Source: Acidobacteriaceae bacterium
GTDB taxonomy: Bacteria > Acidobacteriota > Terriglobia > Terriglobales > Acidobacteriaceae
DNA length: 53,598 bases
Reading direction: 5' to 3'
NCBI GenBank assembly: GCA_003131315.1
Contig: PKUV01000003.1
Location: 1 to 53,598, forward strand
Shown here piece by piece: positions 26,106 through 34,152 of the stretch; positions within the stretch are counted from its first letter, which is position 1, and the number at the start of each line of letters is the position of its first letter. The position numbers were made by a program, and so were the translations under genes. The notes below the pieces were generated by a model. That model did no database searches, was not told the origin of the DNA, and worked only from the letters and a program-made list of their open reading frames with translations.

Positions 26106-26516
26106 ATGCCTGCGGCGGTGTATCCGGCACTCCAAAGCGCAGTGCTGCTTTGTATCGACGACAACGAAGACCTGCTGGAATGCGAGAGATCATTCCTCGA
26201 AAGCTTCGGCTATTCCGTTCTTACCGCTGAAAGCGGTGGCAAGGGATTGGAACTAGCCTCCAAGCACTCGGTTGACGTTGTAATCCTGGATTACTTCATG
26301 CCCGAAATGAACGGACAAGAGGTCGCCATTGAGATGAGGCGACTAAGGCCGGAGGCGGCAATCATCATGCTATCCGGAGCAGCGGATGTTCCTGAGCAGG
26401 CCTTGAAGTGGGTCGATGCCTTTATAGCCGAGGATCGTTTGGCCAGCCAGTTGTTGCCCACGATCGCACAATTGTACGGATACGGACCAACATCTCAGCT
26501 TTCGTGTGACGCATAA
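26106..26516 (+). CDS. stand-alone receiver-domain protein, degenerate
   Basis: Predicted 136-aa CheY-like receiver without an output domain. Acidic pair Asp18-Asp19 in CIDDNED, phospho-acceptor Asp62 in VVILDYFMPEMNG, and Ser90 in IMLSGAA are all present. The usual K-P after strand five is replaced by FIAEDR, so the conserved lysine is missing, which should weaken phosphorylation-induced switching. Stand-alone receivers act as phosphate shuttles or bind partner proteins. The promoter region has the TTGAACAG element. Confidence 0.9.
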   Translation: MPAAVYPALQSAVLLCIDDNEDLLECERSFLESFGYSVLTAESGGKGLELASKHSVDVVILDYFMPEMNGQEVAIEMRRLRPEAAIIMLSGAADVPEQALKWVDAFIAEDRLASQLLPTIAQLYGYGPTSQLSCDA

Positions 26517-26663
26517 CGGCGGATGAGCCGTTTATGAAGACCGTGCTACTTGCAGGCTTGAACCTGAGCGGCTGTCCACCGCAAACGTCTGAATCGGCGT
26601 CAACACGATTGCAGCAACTCATCAATTACCAACAGCAGTAAAGAGCAGCAAAGGAGAAACAAA

Positions 26664-26849
26664 ATGTCAGATCAAGAAAAGTGCAACCCGCAACATAGCG
26701 ATCCGCAGAAGCCCGCTCCTCCGGAGCAGAAACCGGTAATCCAGCCGAATCAGCCAGTGCAACAGAAACCGGTGGTCCCGATCGCACAGCCCAAAGTTCC
26801 GCAGTCGGAGCCGGAAAAACACGATCAACCGCAGAAAAAACACGCTTAA
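26664..26849 (+). CDS. Pro/Gln/Lys-rich small protein
   Basis: A 61-aa hydrophilic, apparently disordered protein of repeated (K/Q)P(V/A)-type units (PEQKPVIQPNQPVQQKPVV), with one Cys and a KKHA end. AAAGGAGAAAC lies at good spacing before the ATG, so I count it as real. It has no fold or family that I recognise; disordered linker or stress-type protein are the obvious options. A strong hairpin follows. Confidence 0.6.
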   Translation: MSDQEKCNPQHSDPQKPAPPEQKPVIQPNQPVQQKPVVPIAQPKVPQSEPEKHDQPQKKHA

Positions 26850-26885
26850 GCTGCAGTGGATTTGGAACTGGTGAAATGGGGGGCT

Positions 26886-26917
26886 CAGGACGGTTCGATT
26901 CACATCGAGCCGTCCTG
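26886..26917 (+). terminator. strong hairpin after the Pro/Gln-rich gene
   Basis: CAGGACGG-T-TCGAT-TCAC-ATCGA-G-CCGTCCTG pairs 13 bp around a 4-nt loop with one mismatch. There is no immediate T run, so it may be a terminator or a transcript-stabilising hairpin. Confidence 0.6.
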
Positions 26918-27040
26918 ATCAACGTGAAAGTGATTTTTGTTTCAAGGCTGCTGGGGTGAACACGTGGGATACAAAGGCAACACTCTAGCCATCTCTTCAT
27001 CGCCGTTTGAGATTCCATCTCGAATTCATAAAGGAGAAAT

Positions 27041-27589
27041 ATGAAAAAGCTCAGATTGTCCGTGGTTATGGTCGCGTTGCTCGCTGTCGGGATTCTGGCC
27101 GGATGCTCGCAGACCGCCACGAAGTCGCCTGACGTTTCCGACAGTATTCGCAGATCGCTCGATCAAGCCGGCTTCAAAGACGTCACAGTCAGTCAGGATC
27201 GCGACAAGGGCATCGTGACCCTCGGGGGACAAGTCGCCAGCGAGAACGACAAGTCACAAGCGGAATCGATTGCAAAGTCTCTGGCGGGCGCCCAGGTTGT
27301 CGCAGATCAAATTGCCGTGATTCCCGTGGGCGGAGAAAAAGAAGCAAAGGCCGTGAACTCCGATCTGGATCAAGGCATCGAGAAGAATCTGGACGCTGCC
27401 CTGATCCAGAACAAGTTGCATAAGAGCGTGAAATACGAAGTGAAGAACGGCGTAGTCACACTGACCGGAGAAGTGAACTCAGAATACAAGCGCGCGCGCG
27501 CCGAGAAAGTGGCAACTGGAGTGCCCAACGTGACGCAGGTCGTGAATAATCTGCAGGTTAAGAATCAGAAAGCCAGTTCTTCGCAATAA
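27041..27589 (+). CDS. BON-domain lipoprotein
   Basis: Predicted 182-aa lipoprotein: signal with lipobox ILAGC (Cys22), then two BON modules of about 60 residues. The first has 'VSDSIRRSLDQAGFKDVTVSQDRDKGIVTLGGQV' character read in parts, the second 'NKLHKSVKYEVKNGVVTLTGEV'. Each keeps the glycine and the hydrophobic GxVTLxGxV strand. BON proteins attach to membranes and are induced by osmotic or envelope stress (OsmY-like). AAAGGAGAAAT precedes the ATG. Confidence 0.9.
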   Translation: MKKLRLSVVMVALLAVGILAGCSQTATKSPDVSDSIRRSLDQAGFKDVTVSQDRDKGIVTLGGQVASENDKSQAESIAKSLAGAQVVADQIAVIPVGGEKEAKAVNSDLDQGIEKNLDAALIQNKLHKSVKYEVKNGVVTLTGEVNSEYKRARAEKVATGVPNVTQVVNNLQVKNQKASSSQ

Positions 27590-27712
27590 GAGCTGCGCGG
27601 TTGATCCACCGCGGGGCTGGAGAGGGGCCGCGTCCATGGTTGCTTCCTGCAAAGTCAGTAACAGCTGAGGGCTTGGTCGCCAGCCTGCTTTCGGTCGCCC
27701 TATAATCATTGA

Positions 27713-27943
27713 GTGGCGGACCGGATTGTGTGTTCGTGCGTGACATGTCCTGGCTGTGGGGCTTGGGTTGTCGTTCAAGGAAGCGCCGCTGGACGCTCCC
27801 ACAATGAGGGTAGGCTCAACACCACTTGTCCGGTGCAAGAGTGCGGAAAAGAATTCGTATTCGAAGGTAGTGAGACTCGGGTATTTGAACTGCCGGTTTC
27901 CTTGTTCGAGCGTCGCCATTTCTACCGATCGGAACTGCAGTGA
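27713..27943 (+). CDS. small zinc-ribbon-like protein, possibly leaderless
   Basis: A 76-aa protein with CSC-VTCPGCG and TTCPVQECG, a four-cysteine arrangement suiting a zinc ribbon, and a hydrophilic tail. The start is GTG at 27713. A perfect -10, TATAAT, lies at 27701-27706, only 6 bases upstream, so transcription would begin at or beside the start codon: a leaderless mRNA. There is no ribosome site to contradict this. Function unknown; the fold is a guess from cysteine spacing. Confidence 0.62.
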   Translation: MADRIVCSCVTCPGCGAWVVVQGSAAGRSHNEGRLNTTCPVQECGKEFVFEGSETRVFELPVSLFERRHFYRSELQ

Positions 27944-28179
27944 ACCGATCTGATTCCCATAGATCCCGCCTGTTATTGGAACGACGACAAGTGAACCGAC
28001 TCGCCTGACTGCTTCAGTGGCCTCAGCGCGTCGACGGCAGCCGCCAGTTTTGATGCATTGCTTTCGCTACAGCTACCCCCCCATCAATTTTTCAGAAATG
28101 TGTGCGAAAGTGAACATATTTCGCGATCAGGATTTGGGAAAACTCAATAGAGTGTATATAGGCAATTTGGAGGAAGTTT
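27944..28179. other. upstream region of the Crp/Fnr gene
   Basis: AT-richer than its surroundings; TATATA at 28155-28160 is a possible -10 before the regulator gene. No small gene supported. Confidence 0.35.
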
Positions 28180-28848
28180 TTGGGGCCACCAGCCAAATTA
28201 CGACCGAAAATACGGGACTTCGACCCTAAGAAGTTTCTCGCCACCATCGGCGAGGGGAGGAAAGTCCTGTCCTTTCCCAAGAAACAAACAGTTTTCTCGC
28301 AGGGGGACGCAGCTGACGCAGTCTTCTACATCCAGCAAGGCAAAGTGAAACTCATGGTCGTTTCCAACGACCGCAAGGAAGCAACACTGGGCATATTGAG
28401 CACAGGCGACTTCTTTGGAGAGGGTAGCCTGGCGGGACAAGCTCTACGCATGGGGTCCGCAACGGCAATGACGGATTGCGAACTTTTGCGCATTGACAAG
28501 AAAGCTATGATGCTGGCGCTTCACCGGGAACACACGTTCTCGGATCTGTTTGTAGCGTATCTACGGGCACGGAACATCCGATACGAAGAGGATTTAGTGG
28601 ACCAACTCTTCAATTCCAGCGAAAAGAGACTCGCTCGGCTCCTGCTGTTACTTGCTCATTTCGGGAAGGAAAGCGAGCCCGAGACTGTAATTCCCAAGAT
28701 CAGCCAGGAGACCCTCGCGGAGATGATAGGCACGACGCGGTCGCGGGTCAGTTTTTTCATGAACAGATTCAGAAAGCTAGGCTTCCTTGACTATGGCGAG
28801 AGCGGGCTCCAAGTTAGTTCACTTCTAAATGTCGTTCTCCACGACTAG
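28180..28848 (+). CDS. Crp/Fnr-family transcription regulator
   Basis: Predicted 222-aa regulator. The N-terminal cNMP-binding beta roll has VFSQGDAADAVFYIQQGKVKL and GDFFGEGSLAG; the C-terminal winged helix has ISQETLAEMIGTTRSRVSFFMNRFRKLGFL, whose recognition helix TTRSRVS resembles Crp-like rather than Fnr-like proteins. No N-terminal cysteine cluster for an iron-sulfur centre is seen. The cNMP pocket Arg/Ser are not clearly canonical (AGQALRMGSATA). The start is a TTG at 28180 with GGAGGAAG five bases before. It likely governs nearby stress-type genes, but no binding site is defined. Confidence 0.92.
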   Translation: MGPPAKLRPKIRDFDPKKFLATIGEGRKVLSFPKKQTVFSQGDAADAVFYIQQGKVKLMVVSNDRKEATLGILSTGDFFGEGSLAGQALRMGSATAMTDCELLRIDKKAMMLALHREHTFSDLFVAYLRARNIRYEEDLVDQLFNSSEKRLARLLLLLAHFGKESEPETVIPKISQETLAEMIGTTRSRVSFFMNRFRKLGFLDYGESGLQVSSLLNVVLHD

Positions 28849-28906
28849 TTTCCACCCAGGCGGCAATCCCCACAAACTAGGGCTCCCCAGGCGGCGATGA
28901 CCAAGA

Positions 28907-29107
28907 TCAGGCGTTTGCTGGCTCTGGTCCGGAAAGCCCCATTTTCGTCGCCACGAGCACCTCCAACAGAGTTGCCGTGTTTCGAACGCTTTCCGAGATG
29001 GTTATGAGTGCCTCTGACACAAGCGGATGTTGTTCCGTCAGCGAGTCAAGACGGTCACTCACGTTGTAGAGATACTGAACTTCGTGCAGGATCGCATTCG
29101 GATACAT
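28907..29107 (-). CDS. small helical protein of unknown function
   Basis: A 66-aa protein with a continuous amphipathic pattern (VQYLYNVSDRLDSLTEQHPLV, then SEALITISESVRNTATLLEVL), suggesting a two-helix hairpin or coiled coil. It starts with MYPNAI and ends in a Gly/Pro-rich tail. The ribosome site is weak. I recognise the general look of conserved Acidobacteriota small proteins but no named family. Confidence 0.6.
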   Translation of the reverse strand: MYPNAILHEVQYLYNVSDRLDSLTEQHPLVSEALITISESVRNTATLLEVLVATKMGLSGPEPANA

Positions 29108-29274
29108 GGGGCACGCGGCTTTCCCGAGAACCTAAGAAGGAGAAAGCTTCAGGTGGTTAACTTAGTTAAGGAAACCTGAAAAGAGGGTTCGGGGCCTTAT
29201 CTCCATATTCGAAACCCTCACAAACGCCACAAATAGGATCAAGCAGCGTGGCCAACGTTCATCCTGTGATCGCG

Positions 29275-29355
29275 CTAGCCGCGCCAACGAGAGTATCCCC
29301 AGCCCCCGCCGCCGAGCAAAAACAGCACCAAAAGAACAATCAATACGGTTTCCAT
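29275..29355 (-). CDS. 26-aa DUF3309-like membrane peptide
   Basis: METVLIVLLVLFLLGGGGWGY and a short basic end: one hydrophobic helix, a glycine run and Trp/Tyr, the plan of the tiny DUF3309-type proteins. GAGGTAC precedes the ATG. Too short for usual gene callers. A second member lies at 31851 on the other strand. Upstream lies the conserved 41-bp element. Confidence 0.65.
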   Translation of the reverse strand: METVLIVLLVLFLLGGGGWGYSRWRG

Positions 29356-29424
29356 GTTGTACCTCACTTGTGAGAGGAAACTGGACTGGCTTTTATACCG
29401 GCCCATTTCACTTCTTCACTACGT

Positions 29425-29467
29425 CCCATGATAGAAGTGGCGAAGACGGATGTCTGGTCACATTGGA
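29425..29467 (-). promoter_or_regulatory. shared upstream element, copy before the 26-aa gene
   Basis: The minus strand reads GTGACCAGACATCC-(G)TCTTCGCC-(A)CTTCTATCATGG, matching 35690-35730 at most positions. It ends about 70 bp before the start codon. A shared promoter or operator is the natural reading. Confidence 0.6.
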
Positions 29468-29619
29468 CCACTTTGCACGGCGCGCCTTTTAGCCAAATCA
29501 ATTGTCAGAACTGTGCAATTTGGACCGGCCGAGCCATTCTTTCCAGGCCTATGCTGTATCGATCGAGCCGATGAACAGTCGTGCGAAAGTGCGATCCTCC
29601 GGCCGCGTGGAAAAAAGCT

Positions 29620-29913
29620 ATGACCCATCGCACCAACAAGCCGACACCCAAACTGCGTAAAGCTCCCCAACCACCCTTGTCACACGCTGGAGCAATCCCT
29701 GACTCAGACCGTGCCAAGAGACCACCGCTCTCCGAGCCCGCCGCCACTGGCCAGGAGTTGATTCCCGGAGATCGCGTCGAGGGTATGGGCAACTTCGGAA
29801 AGCCGACTGGAGAATTCGGCACAGTTAAGCAAGCTAACGAAGATGACGCGGTCGTCAAGTGGGATGATGACGGTCGTGTGAGGGTCCACCAACCGTCGCT
29901 CAAGAAGGTCTAG
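29620..29913 (+). CDS. small KOW/SH3-like protein of unknown function
   Basis: A 97-aa protein: a disordered Pro/Lys-rich front (MTHRTNKPTPKLRKAPQPP), then a compact beta stretch GDRVEGMGNFGKPTGEFGTV and ANEDDAVVKWDDDGRVRVH. That segment looks like a small SH3/KOW barrel as in DUF1918-like or ligand-sensing modules. The ATG at 29620 is chosen, but a GTG at 29581 would add 13 residues. Ribosome site poor either way. Confidence 0.6.
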   Translation: MTHRTNKPTPKLRKAPQPPLSHAGAIPDSDRAKRPPLSEPAATGQELIPGDRVEGMGNFGKPTGEFGTVKQANEDDAVVKWDDDGRVRVHQPSLKKV

Positions 29914-30003
29914 CCCGTTTTGGCCAGGGCGAGCGTATCGAATGGGAACTGTGGGCATTGGGTGACTTCGCCGAGCTTGAAGGAATAAAGGAGGGAAAGC
30001 TCA

Positions 30004-30417
30004 ATGCGACAAAAACTCGTGCTCTGGTTTCTGCTGCTGCTTACTGGATTCCTGATTGGGTTCCTCCTGCAGTATTCCAGACTGCAGCGGGTACAGGAGG
30101 ATCTGTCGGCCTCGACAAAACAATTGGGATCCTGCAAGTCCAGCCAACGATTGGCACAGCTTCGCGACACAACCACGATGATGTATCTGGAAGTGGTGCA
30201 AAAGAACTACGGAAAGGCCGGTGAGTATTCAAGGGGCCTTTTTGACCAAGCCCAGCAAATTGCGAGTAGCACGGAGGATCCTGCACTCCGCAACTTGCTT
30301 CGTGAAGTCCTGGTGACGCGCGATCAGATCACGGCAGACCTGGCCAAGGGAGATCCCGCCGCACTTTCAGAAATACAGCGACTCCTATCTAACCTCGAAC
30401 AGACTGCGAAGCATTGA
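30004..30417 (+). CDS. membrane-anchored coiled-coil protein
   Basis: A 137-aa protein with one N-terminal helix (LVLWFLLLLTGFLIGFLL), followed by heptad-patterned helices facing the periplasm (RVQEDLSASTKQLGSCKSSQ, DPALRNLLREVLVTRDQITADL). AAGGAGGGAAAG precedes the ATG at ideal spacing. It has one cysteine, which could dimerise it. No family recognised; adaptor or envelope-stress protein is plausible. Confidence 0.78.
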   Translation: MRQKLVLWFLLLLTGFLIGFLLQYSRLQRVQEDLSASTKQLGSCKSSQRLAQLRDTTTMMYLEVVQKNYGKAGEYSRGLFDQAQQIASSTEDPALRNLLREVLVTRDQITADLAKGDPAALSEIQRLLSNLEQTAKH

Positions 30418-30662
30418 CGGACTGGCTCAAGAAACCCGCGAGACACTCCGGACGGGTACGAGCGGGAGAGCGTTGATCATTTGTTCGCTTCACTCCTCCG
30501 ACACGTTCGGCCAGATGCCAAGCGCTGATTTACAACACGATCAATTCTGAACAGTTTTCCGAAGCCCGAAGTTTGATACTGGCGGTTCACGAGGTCCTGC
30601 CAGTCTAGCGAACTTCGTGGACAAATTTGGTTTCATAACATTCTTGATGCAGGGAGGTTTCA
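30418..30662. other. upstream region of the paired membrane/soluble genes
   Basis: Contains CTGAACAGTTTTCCGAAG (30547-30564), similar to 26056-26073, about 110 bp before the next start. Confidence 0.4.
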
Positions 30663-31241
30663 ATGAATCTAAATCTGCTGGATCCGAAGCTGATTGCGCT
30701 CGTCGTCGCGGTGATTGTGATCGTCGCAGTTCTTGCTTGGCTGTACGTGCGAAAACGCAGGAGTACGACGAAAGAACTGCGGCAAAAGTTTGGCTCCGAG
30801 TATGACCGGGCGGTGCTCAAGCACGGTTCAGAACGAAAAGCAGAAGCGAAATTAGCCGATCGCGAAAAGCGGGTTGAAAAGCTCAACATTCGCGATCTTG
30901 ATCCGACGGAACACGAACGCTTTTTGAAACGGTGGGAGTCCGTACAGTCTCGCTTTGTCGATTCCCCCAAAGGGGCGGTCACAGAAGCCGATGACCTGGT
31001 CTCCTCTCTAATGAAAACTCGCGGGTATCCCGTATCCGATTTTGATCAACGTGCGGCCGACATTTCTGTCGATCATCCCCGAGTGGTGGAGAACTACCGG
31101 TCTGCGCACGAGATTGCGCTTCGGGTTGGGAAAGACCAAGCAACAACGGAAGACCTGAGAACGGCGATGATTCACTACCGCTCTCTATTCGAGGAACTGG
31201 TGCAGGTACCGACGATTGTGGAAAGGAAAGAGGTGGCGTAA
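30663..31241 (+). CDS. membrane-anchored protein, partner of the next gene
   Basis: A 192-aa protein with an N-terminal membrane helix (LIALVVAVIVIVAVLAWLYV) and a cytosolic charged helical domain. A module around residues 85-120, KRWESVQSRFVDSPKGAVTEADDLVSSLM read in parts, recurs in the next protein as QWSKVQTGFVDEPRRTVEEADKLV. Both also end in a (S/T)TEDLR-x-A-(M/L)-x2-YRS-(L/F)-F element. No named family recognised, but homologous modules appear in Acidobacteriota and Alphaproteobacteria membrane proteins. The stop codon directly touches the next ATG (TAAATG), so translation is probably coupled. Confidence 0.8.
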   Translation: MNLNLLDPKLIALVVAVIVIVAVLAWLYVRKRRSTTKELRQKFGSEYDRAVLKHGSERKAEAKLADREKRVEKLNIRDLDPTEHERFLKRWESVQSRFVDSPKGAVTEADDLVSSLMKTRGYPVSDFDQRAADISVDHPRVVENYRSAHEIALRVGKDQATTEDLRTAMIHYRSLFEELVQVPTIVERKEVA

Positions 31242-31655
31242 ATGGCTGAACTGAAGAGAAAAGAAGGAGAACTTACGACGGCCGAATTGGCGGGCTACGG
31301 CGTTGAACAAAACCTGCCCGACGGACCGAAACTGGTGAAAGTCCAAGAGACGGAAACTCTAGACAGAGCGGCTGTAGTCTCAAAGCCCATGCCCTTGTTT
31401 TCTGAATCGGAGATGGGAGATTTTCGATCGCAGTGGAGCAAGGTACAGACTGGTTTTGTCGACGAACCGCGCCGGACGGTCGAAGAAGCAGACAAGCTGG
31501 TAGCTGCGGTGATGCAGCGACTCTCGGAAGGTTTCGCCAACGAGCGATCGGGCCTGGAAAAGCAGTGGGAAAGCGGCGACAACGTGTCCACTGAGGACCT
31601 GCGGTTGGCCCTACAGCGCTATCGTTCTTTCTTTGACAGACTGCTGAAATTGTAA
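31242..31655 (+). CDS. soluble paralogue of the membrane partner
   Basis: A 137-aa cytosolic protein without a membrane helix. Its middle and end repeat the two sequence blocks of the preceding protein: FVDEPRRTVEEADKLVAAVM and STEDLRLALQRYRSFFDRLL. The two would be expected to bind each other or the same ligand, with one held at the membrane. It starts at the first base after the upstream stop, consistent with strict coupling. Function unknown. Confidence 0.8.
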   Translation: MAELKRKEGELTTAELAGYGVEQNLPDGPKLVKVQETETLDRAAVVSKPMPLFSESEMGDFRSQWSKVQTGFVDEPRRTVEEADKLVAAVMQRLSEGFANERSGLEKQWESGDNVSTEDLRLALQRYRSFFDRLLKL

Positions 31656-31850
31656 GAACGAAGCCGCGTTCAGGCGTTGTGTTCTTTTTTGAACAGACTG
31701 CTCAACCTCGACGCGTCAGACTTTTCAAGAGACTTGGTATTCGTGCAGGTCCGCTAGCCACGCCAATAAGTGGCCAACATTGCGGCGGCTTGTGACGCGT
31801 TTCGTCCAAGCTGCCGGCAAACTCAACTGTCAGCCTTGGGAGGTTTCAAT

Positions 31851-31937
31851 ATGGGTCTAGAAACGATTTTGATTATCGTCCTGATTGTGTTCTTGCTTGG
31901 TGGAGGCGGTTGGTACTGGGGGCGCGGGCGCGGTTAA
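31851..31937 (+). CDS. 28-aa DUF3309-like membrane peptide
   Basis: MGLETILIIVLIVFLLGGGG followed by WYWGRGRG: same plan and near-same length as the 26-aa peptide at 29275. GGGAGG is spaced 7 bases before the ATG. TTGAACAG lies at 31689-31696 upstream. Below most annotation length limits. Confidence 0.7.
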   Translation: MGLETILIIVLIVFLLGGGGWYWGRGRG

Positions 31938-32111
31938 CGCGGCCTGCTCTAAAACGGGACCAGCCATGCAAATAGCAGCTCCGCCACTCAGTCAACGATT
32001 GACTCGGAGTTGAGGTCGATTCTTGTTCATAGCGCTGGCACTTCGGTCGGGGCGGGTGACGGAAGTCACGCTCCTTCAATTAGGCAAGATTCAATGATAA
32101 GGAGAAAACAG

Positions 32112-32291
32112 ATGAAGCCGAGTACGAAAGATGAGATCAAAGGCACTGCTCATGAAGTGAAAGGCAAAGTCAAAGAGACGGCCGGCAAAGTCACGAATAA
32201 TCCTAACTTAGAAGCCGAAGGCAACGCCGAAAAAAACACCGGCAAAGTTGAGAAGAAGGTCGGACAGATCGAGAAAGTGTTCGAGAAGTAG
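32112..32291 (+). CDS. CsbD-family stress protein
   Basis: A 59-aa very hydrophilic helical protein: KDEIKGTAHEVKGKVKETAGKV, then EAEGNAEKNTGKVEKKVGQIEK. The K(G/A)xxxExxGxxK repeats are those of CsbD proteins, abundant under general stress (for example sigma-B control in Bacillus); molecular role unknown. AAGGAGAAAAC precedes the ATG. The longer upstream frame has no ribosome site. Confidence 0.92.
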   Translation: MKPSTKDEIKGTAHEVKGKVKETAGKVTNNPNLEAEGNAEKNTGKVEKKVGQIEKVFEK

Positions 32292-32512
32292 ATTTGCCGG
32301 CGTCTGTCCGGATCAGGTTCAAGCGCTCGATATAACTGATGTACCGTCGCTCTCCGGTCAGTACTCCTGAGACCGGCGGGCGTCAGCCCGGCGATCGGAG
32401 TTCTGCACTCGGCGAGCCATCCTTGTCAGTCGCACGGACCGACCACACGGTGCACGAACCCGCTCCGCCAAGCTTGTGGACAATCAACGGCGCATCTGCG
32501 CGCGGGAAACGC

Positions 32513-33757
32513 ATGTCTGATCAGGTTACGAATAAGAGCGCGGCTGCTGAACAAAGTCAGGTACGCCTGCAGGAGATGCCCCCGCCGTCTTCGATCTCAT
32601 CATCCGATAAGCTGCTCAGCAGAATCGCGATTCTACTCTTCATAGTAGTCGTGGGCTTGCTGACGGTGTTCGGGTACTACGCCAGCTCGATTTGCATCAC
32701 GGTTGTCCTGGCGGGATTTCTTGCGATCCTGTTTGACCCCCTGGTAGTGAAACTGGAGAGACTGCATATTCCGCGCAGTGTGGCTGCGGCGGGCATTGTG
32801 CTCGCAGGCATCGGGCTGATCGGCCTGCTAGGTTACGCGATCTACGGAAGAGCGATGAGCTTTGCGGAGGAACTTCCAGTCTACGCCTCGAAGATCCAGC
32901 AAACCATTGAGCCAATTAGCCGGAAGATCCAGAGCGTTCAGCAAAGTGCCGGAACCCTTACAAACGACGTTCATCCCACCAAAAAAGTCCCGGAGGTTCG
33001 GCTGCAGCAATCGCCAACCTGGCCTGATTATCTGGTGCGGGGTGTGGGATCTGTGTGGGGAGCGCTGATCATTGCCGGAGTGGTTCCATTTCTAACGTTT
33101 TTCATGCTCTGCACCAAGGACCAAATGGCCGTTCGAATGAACGGCCTCTTCAGCTCCAGGACAGACGCGGTTCGGTTCATCACGAACCTGAACCAGATGA
33201 TTCACGGTTTCGTAGCTGGCAACCTTATCGTCGGCTCCGTGATGGCCTTGGCCACCACGCTGGTCTTGTGGGGGGTTGGCGTGAAAGGCGCCATACCTCT
33301 CGGAATCGCCAGCGGGCTGTTAAATCTGCTGCCGTTCCTCGGACTGATTGCTGCGCTTGCTCTTCCTTTAGCGGCGGCCCTCCTTCAGTTCAGCACACCG
33401 GGACCATACATTGTCATCACTCTGACGATTCTCTTCCTGCATGTCATGTCCGCGAATCTTCTGATTCCGAAATTTATCGCCAATCGCGTGAGTATCGGGC
33501 CGGTGGCGGCGACGATTGGGATTCTTTTCTGGGGCTGGTTGTGGGGTGTGATGGGATTGCTGCTCGCTGTACCGCTCACAGCATTCATCAAGCTGGTCGC
33601 GGATTTGCATCCGTCCTTATGTCACGTGTCCAACATGCTGGCGCTGACACCACGTCCGACTCCGCGTTGGGTGCGCTACAGTGAAACGGCTTTGGAACGG
33701 GCGATTCCTTACTTGCGCCCTCGCGGGGAAAAGGTTTCTATAGGACGCCAACCCTAG
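32513..33757 (+). CDS. AI-2E family transporter
   Basis: Predicted 414-aa membrane protein with about eight helices of the AI-2E (PerM/YdiK/TqsA) family, proposed as exporters of autoinducer-2 or cation antiporters. Seen: FLAILFDPLVVKLERLHIPRSVA near the first helices, a soluble region of about 100 residues, then VVPFLTFFMLCTKDQM, GLLNLLPFLGLIAALALPLA, and the C-terminal GILFWGWLWGVMGLLLAVPLTA, the family hallmark. The frame opens earlier at 32339, but the ATG at 32513 gives a good N-terminus. It follows the CsbD gene and may be part of the same stress block. Confidence 0.9.
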   Translation: MSDQVTNKSAAAEQSQVRLQEMPPPSSISSSDKLLSRIAILLFIVVVGLLTVFGYYASSICITVVLAGFLAILFDPLVVKLERLHIPRSVAAAGIVLAGIGLIGLLGYAIYGRAMSFAEELPVYASKIQQTIEPISRKIQSVQQSAGTLTNDVHPTKKVPEVRLQQSPTWPDYLVRGVGSVWGALIIAGVVPFLTFFMLCTKDQMAVRMNGLFSSRTDAVRFITNLNQMIHGFVAGNLIVGSVMALATTLVLWGVGVKGAIPLGIASGLLNLLPFLGLIAALALPLAAALLQFSTPGPYIVITLTILFLHVMSANLLIPKFIANRVSIGPVAATIGILFWGWLWGVMGLLLAVPLTAFIKLVADLHPSLCHVSNMLALTPRPTPRWVRYSETALERAIPYLRPRGEKVSIGRQP

Positions 33758-33852
33758 CGACTGCGGAACCAATTTCCACCAATCGACGCGGACCGGAGAC
33801 ATAGAGCTAAAGTGGACAGCTTGGAAGACGCACGTTCTGCCACACTCTAGCC

Positions 33853-34107
33853 ATGACAACGAAAACGATTCCGGCATACCTGGAAGACGAGCGCCAAAAA
33901 GATTGCGACGCTCAATTGCGGATGGAAGAAGAAGCCGCACGCATCCAACCGCTGAACCATGGCCATCATCGCACTGCGAAACAGCCCAAGCTGAAATCGC
34001 CATCTCTGGTTAAAGCCGCGCCCAAAGCGAGAAAGGCCGCGGCACAAGCTCGGATAAAGCCACGCACCGCGCGAAAGACGGCAACGAAGGCCCGCAAGGT
34101 GGCGTGA
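33853..34107 (+). CDS. small Lys/Ala-rich basic protein
   Basis: An 84-aa protein: acidic/His-rich first half (DERQKDCDAQLRMEEEAAR), then a repeated K-A-x-K/R-A tail (KAAPKARKAAAQARIKPR). The tail resembles histone H1-like bacterial proteins that coat DNA, so a nucleoid role is possible, but low complexity makes this weak. It lies 45 bp before the next gene and probably shares its transcript. Confidence 0.6.
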   Translation: MTTKTIPAYLEDERQKDCDAQLRMEEEAARIQPLNHGHHRTAKQPKLKSPSLVKAAPKARKAAAQARIKPRTARKTATKARKVA

Positions 34108-34152
34108 ACCCAAGTCTACGGTCGCTGGATCGATTAATACCGGAGGCTGAAC

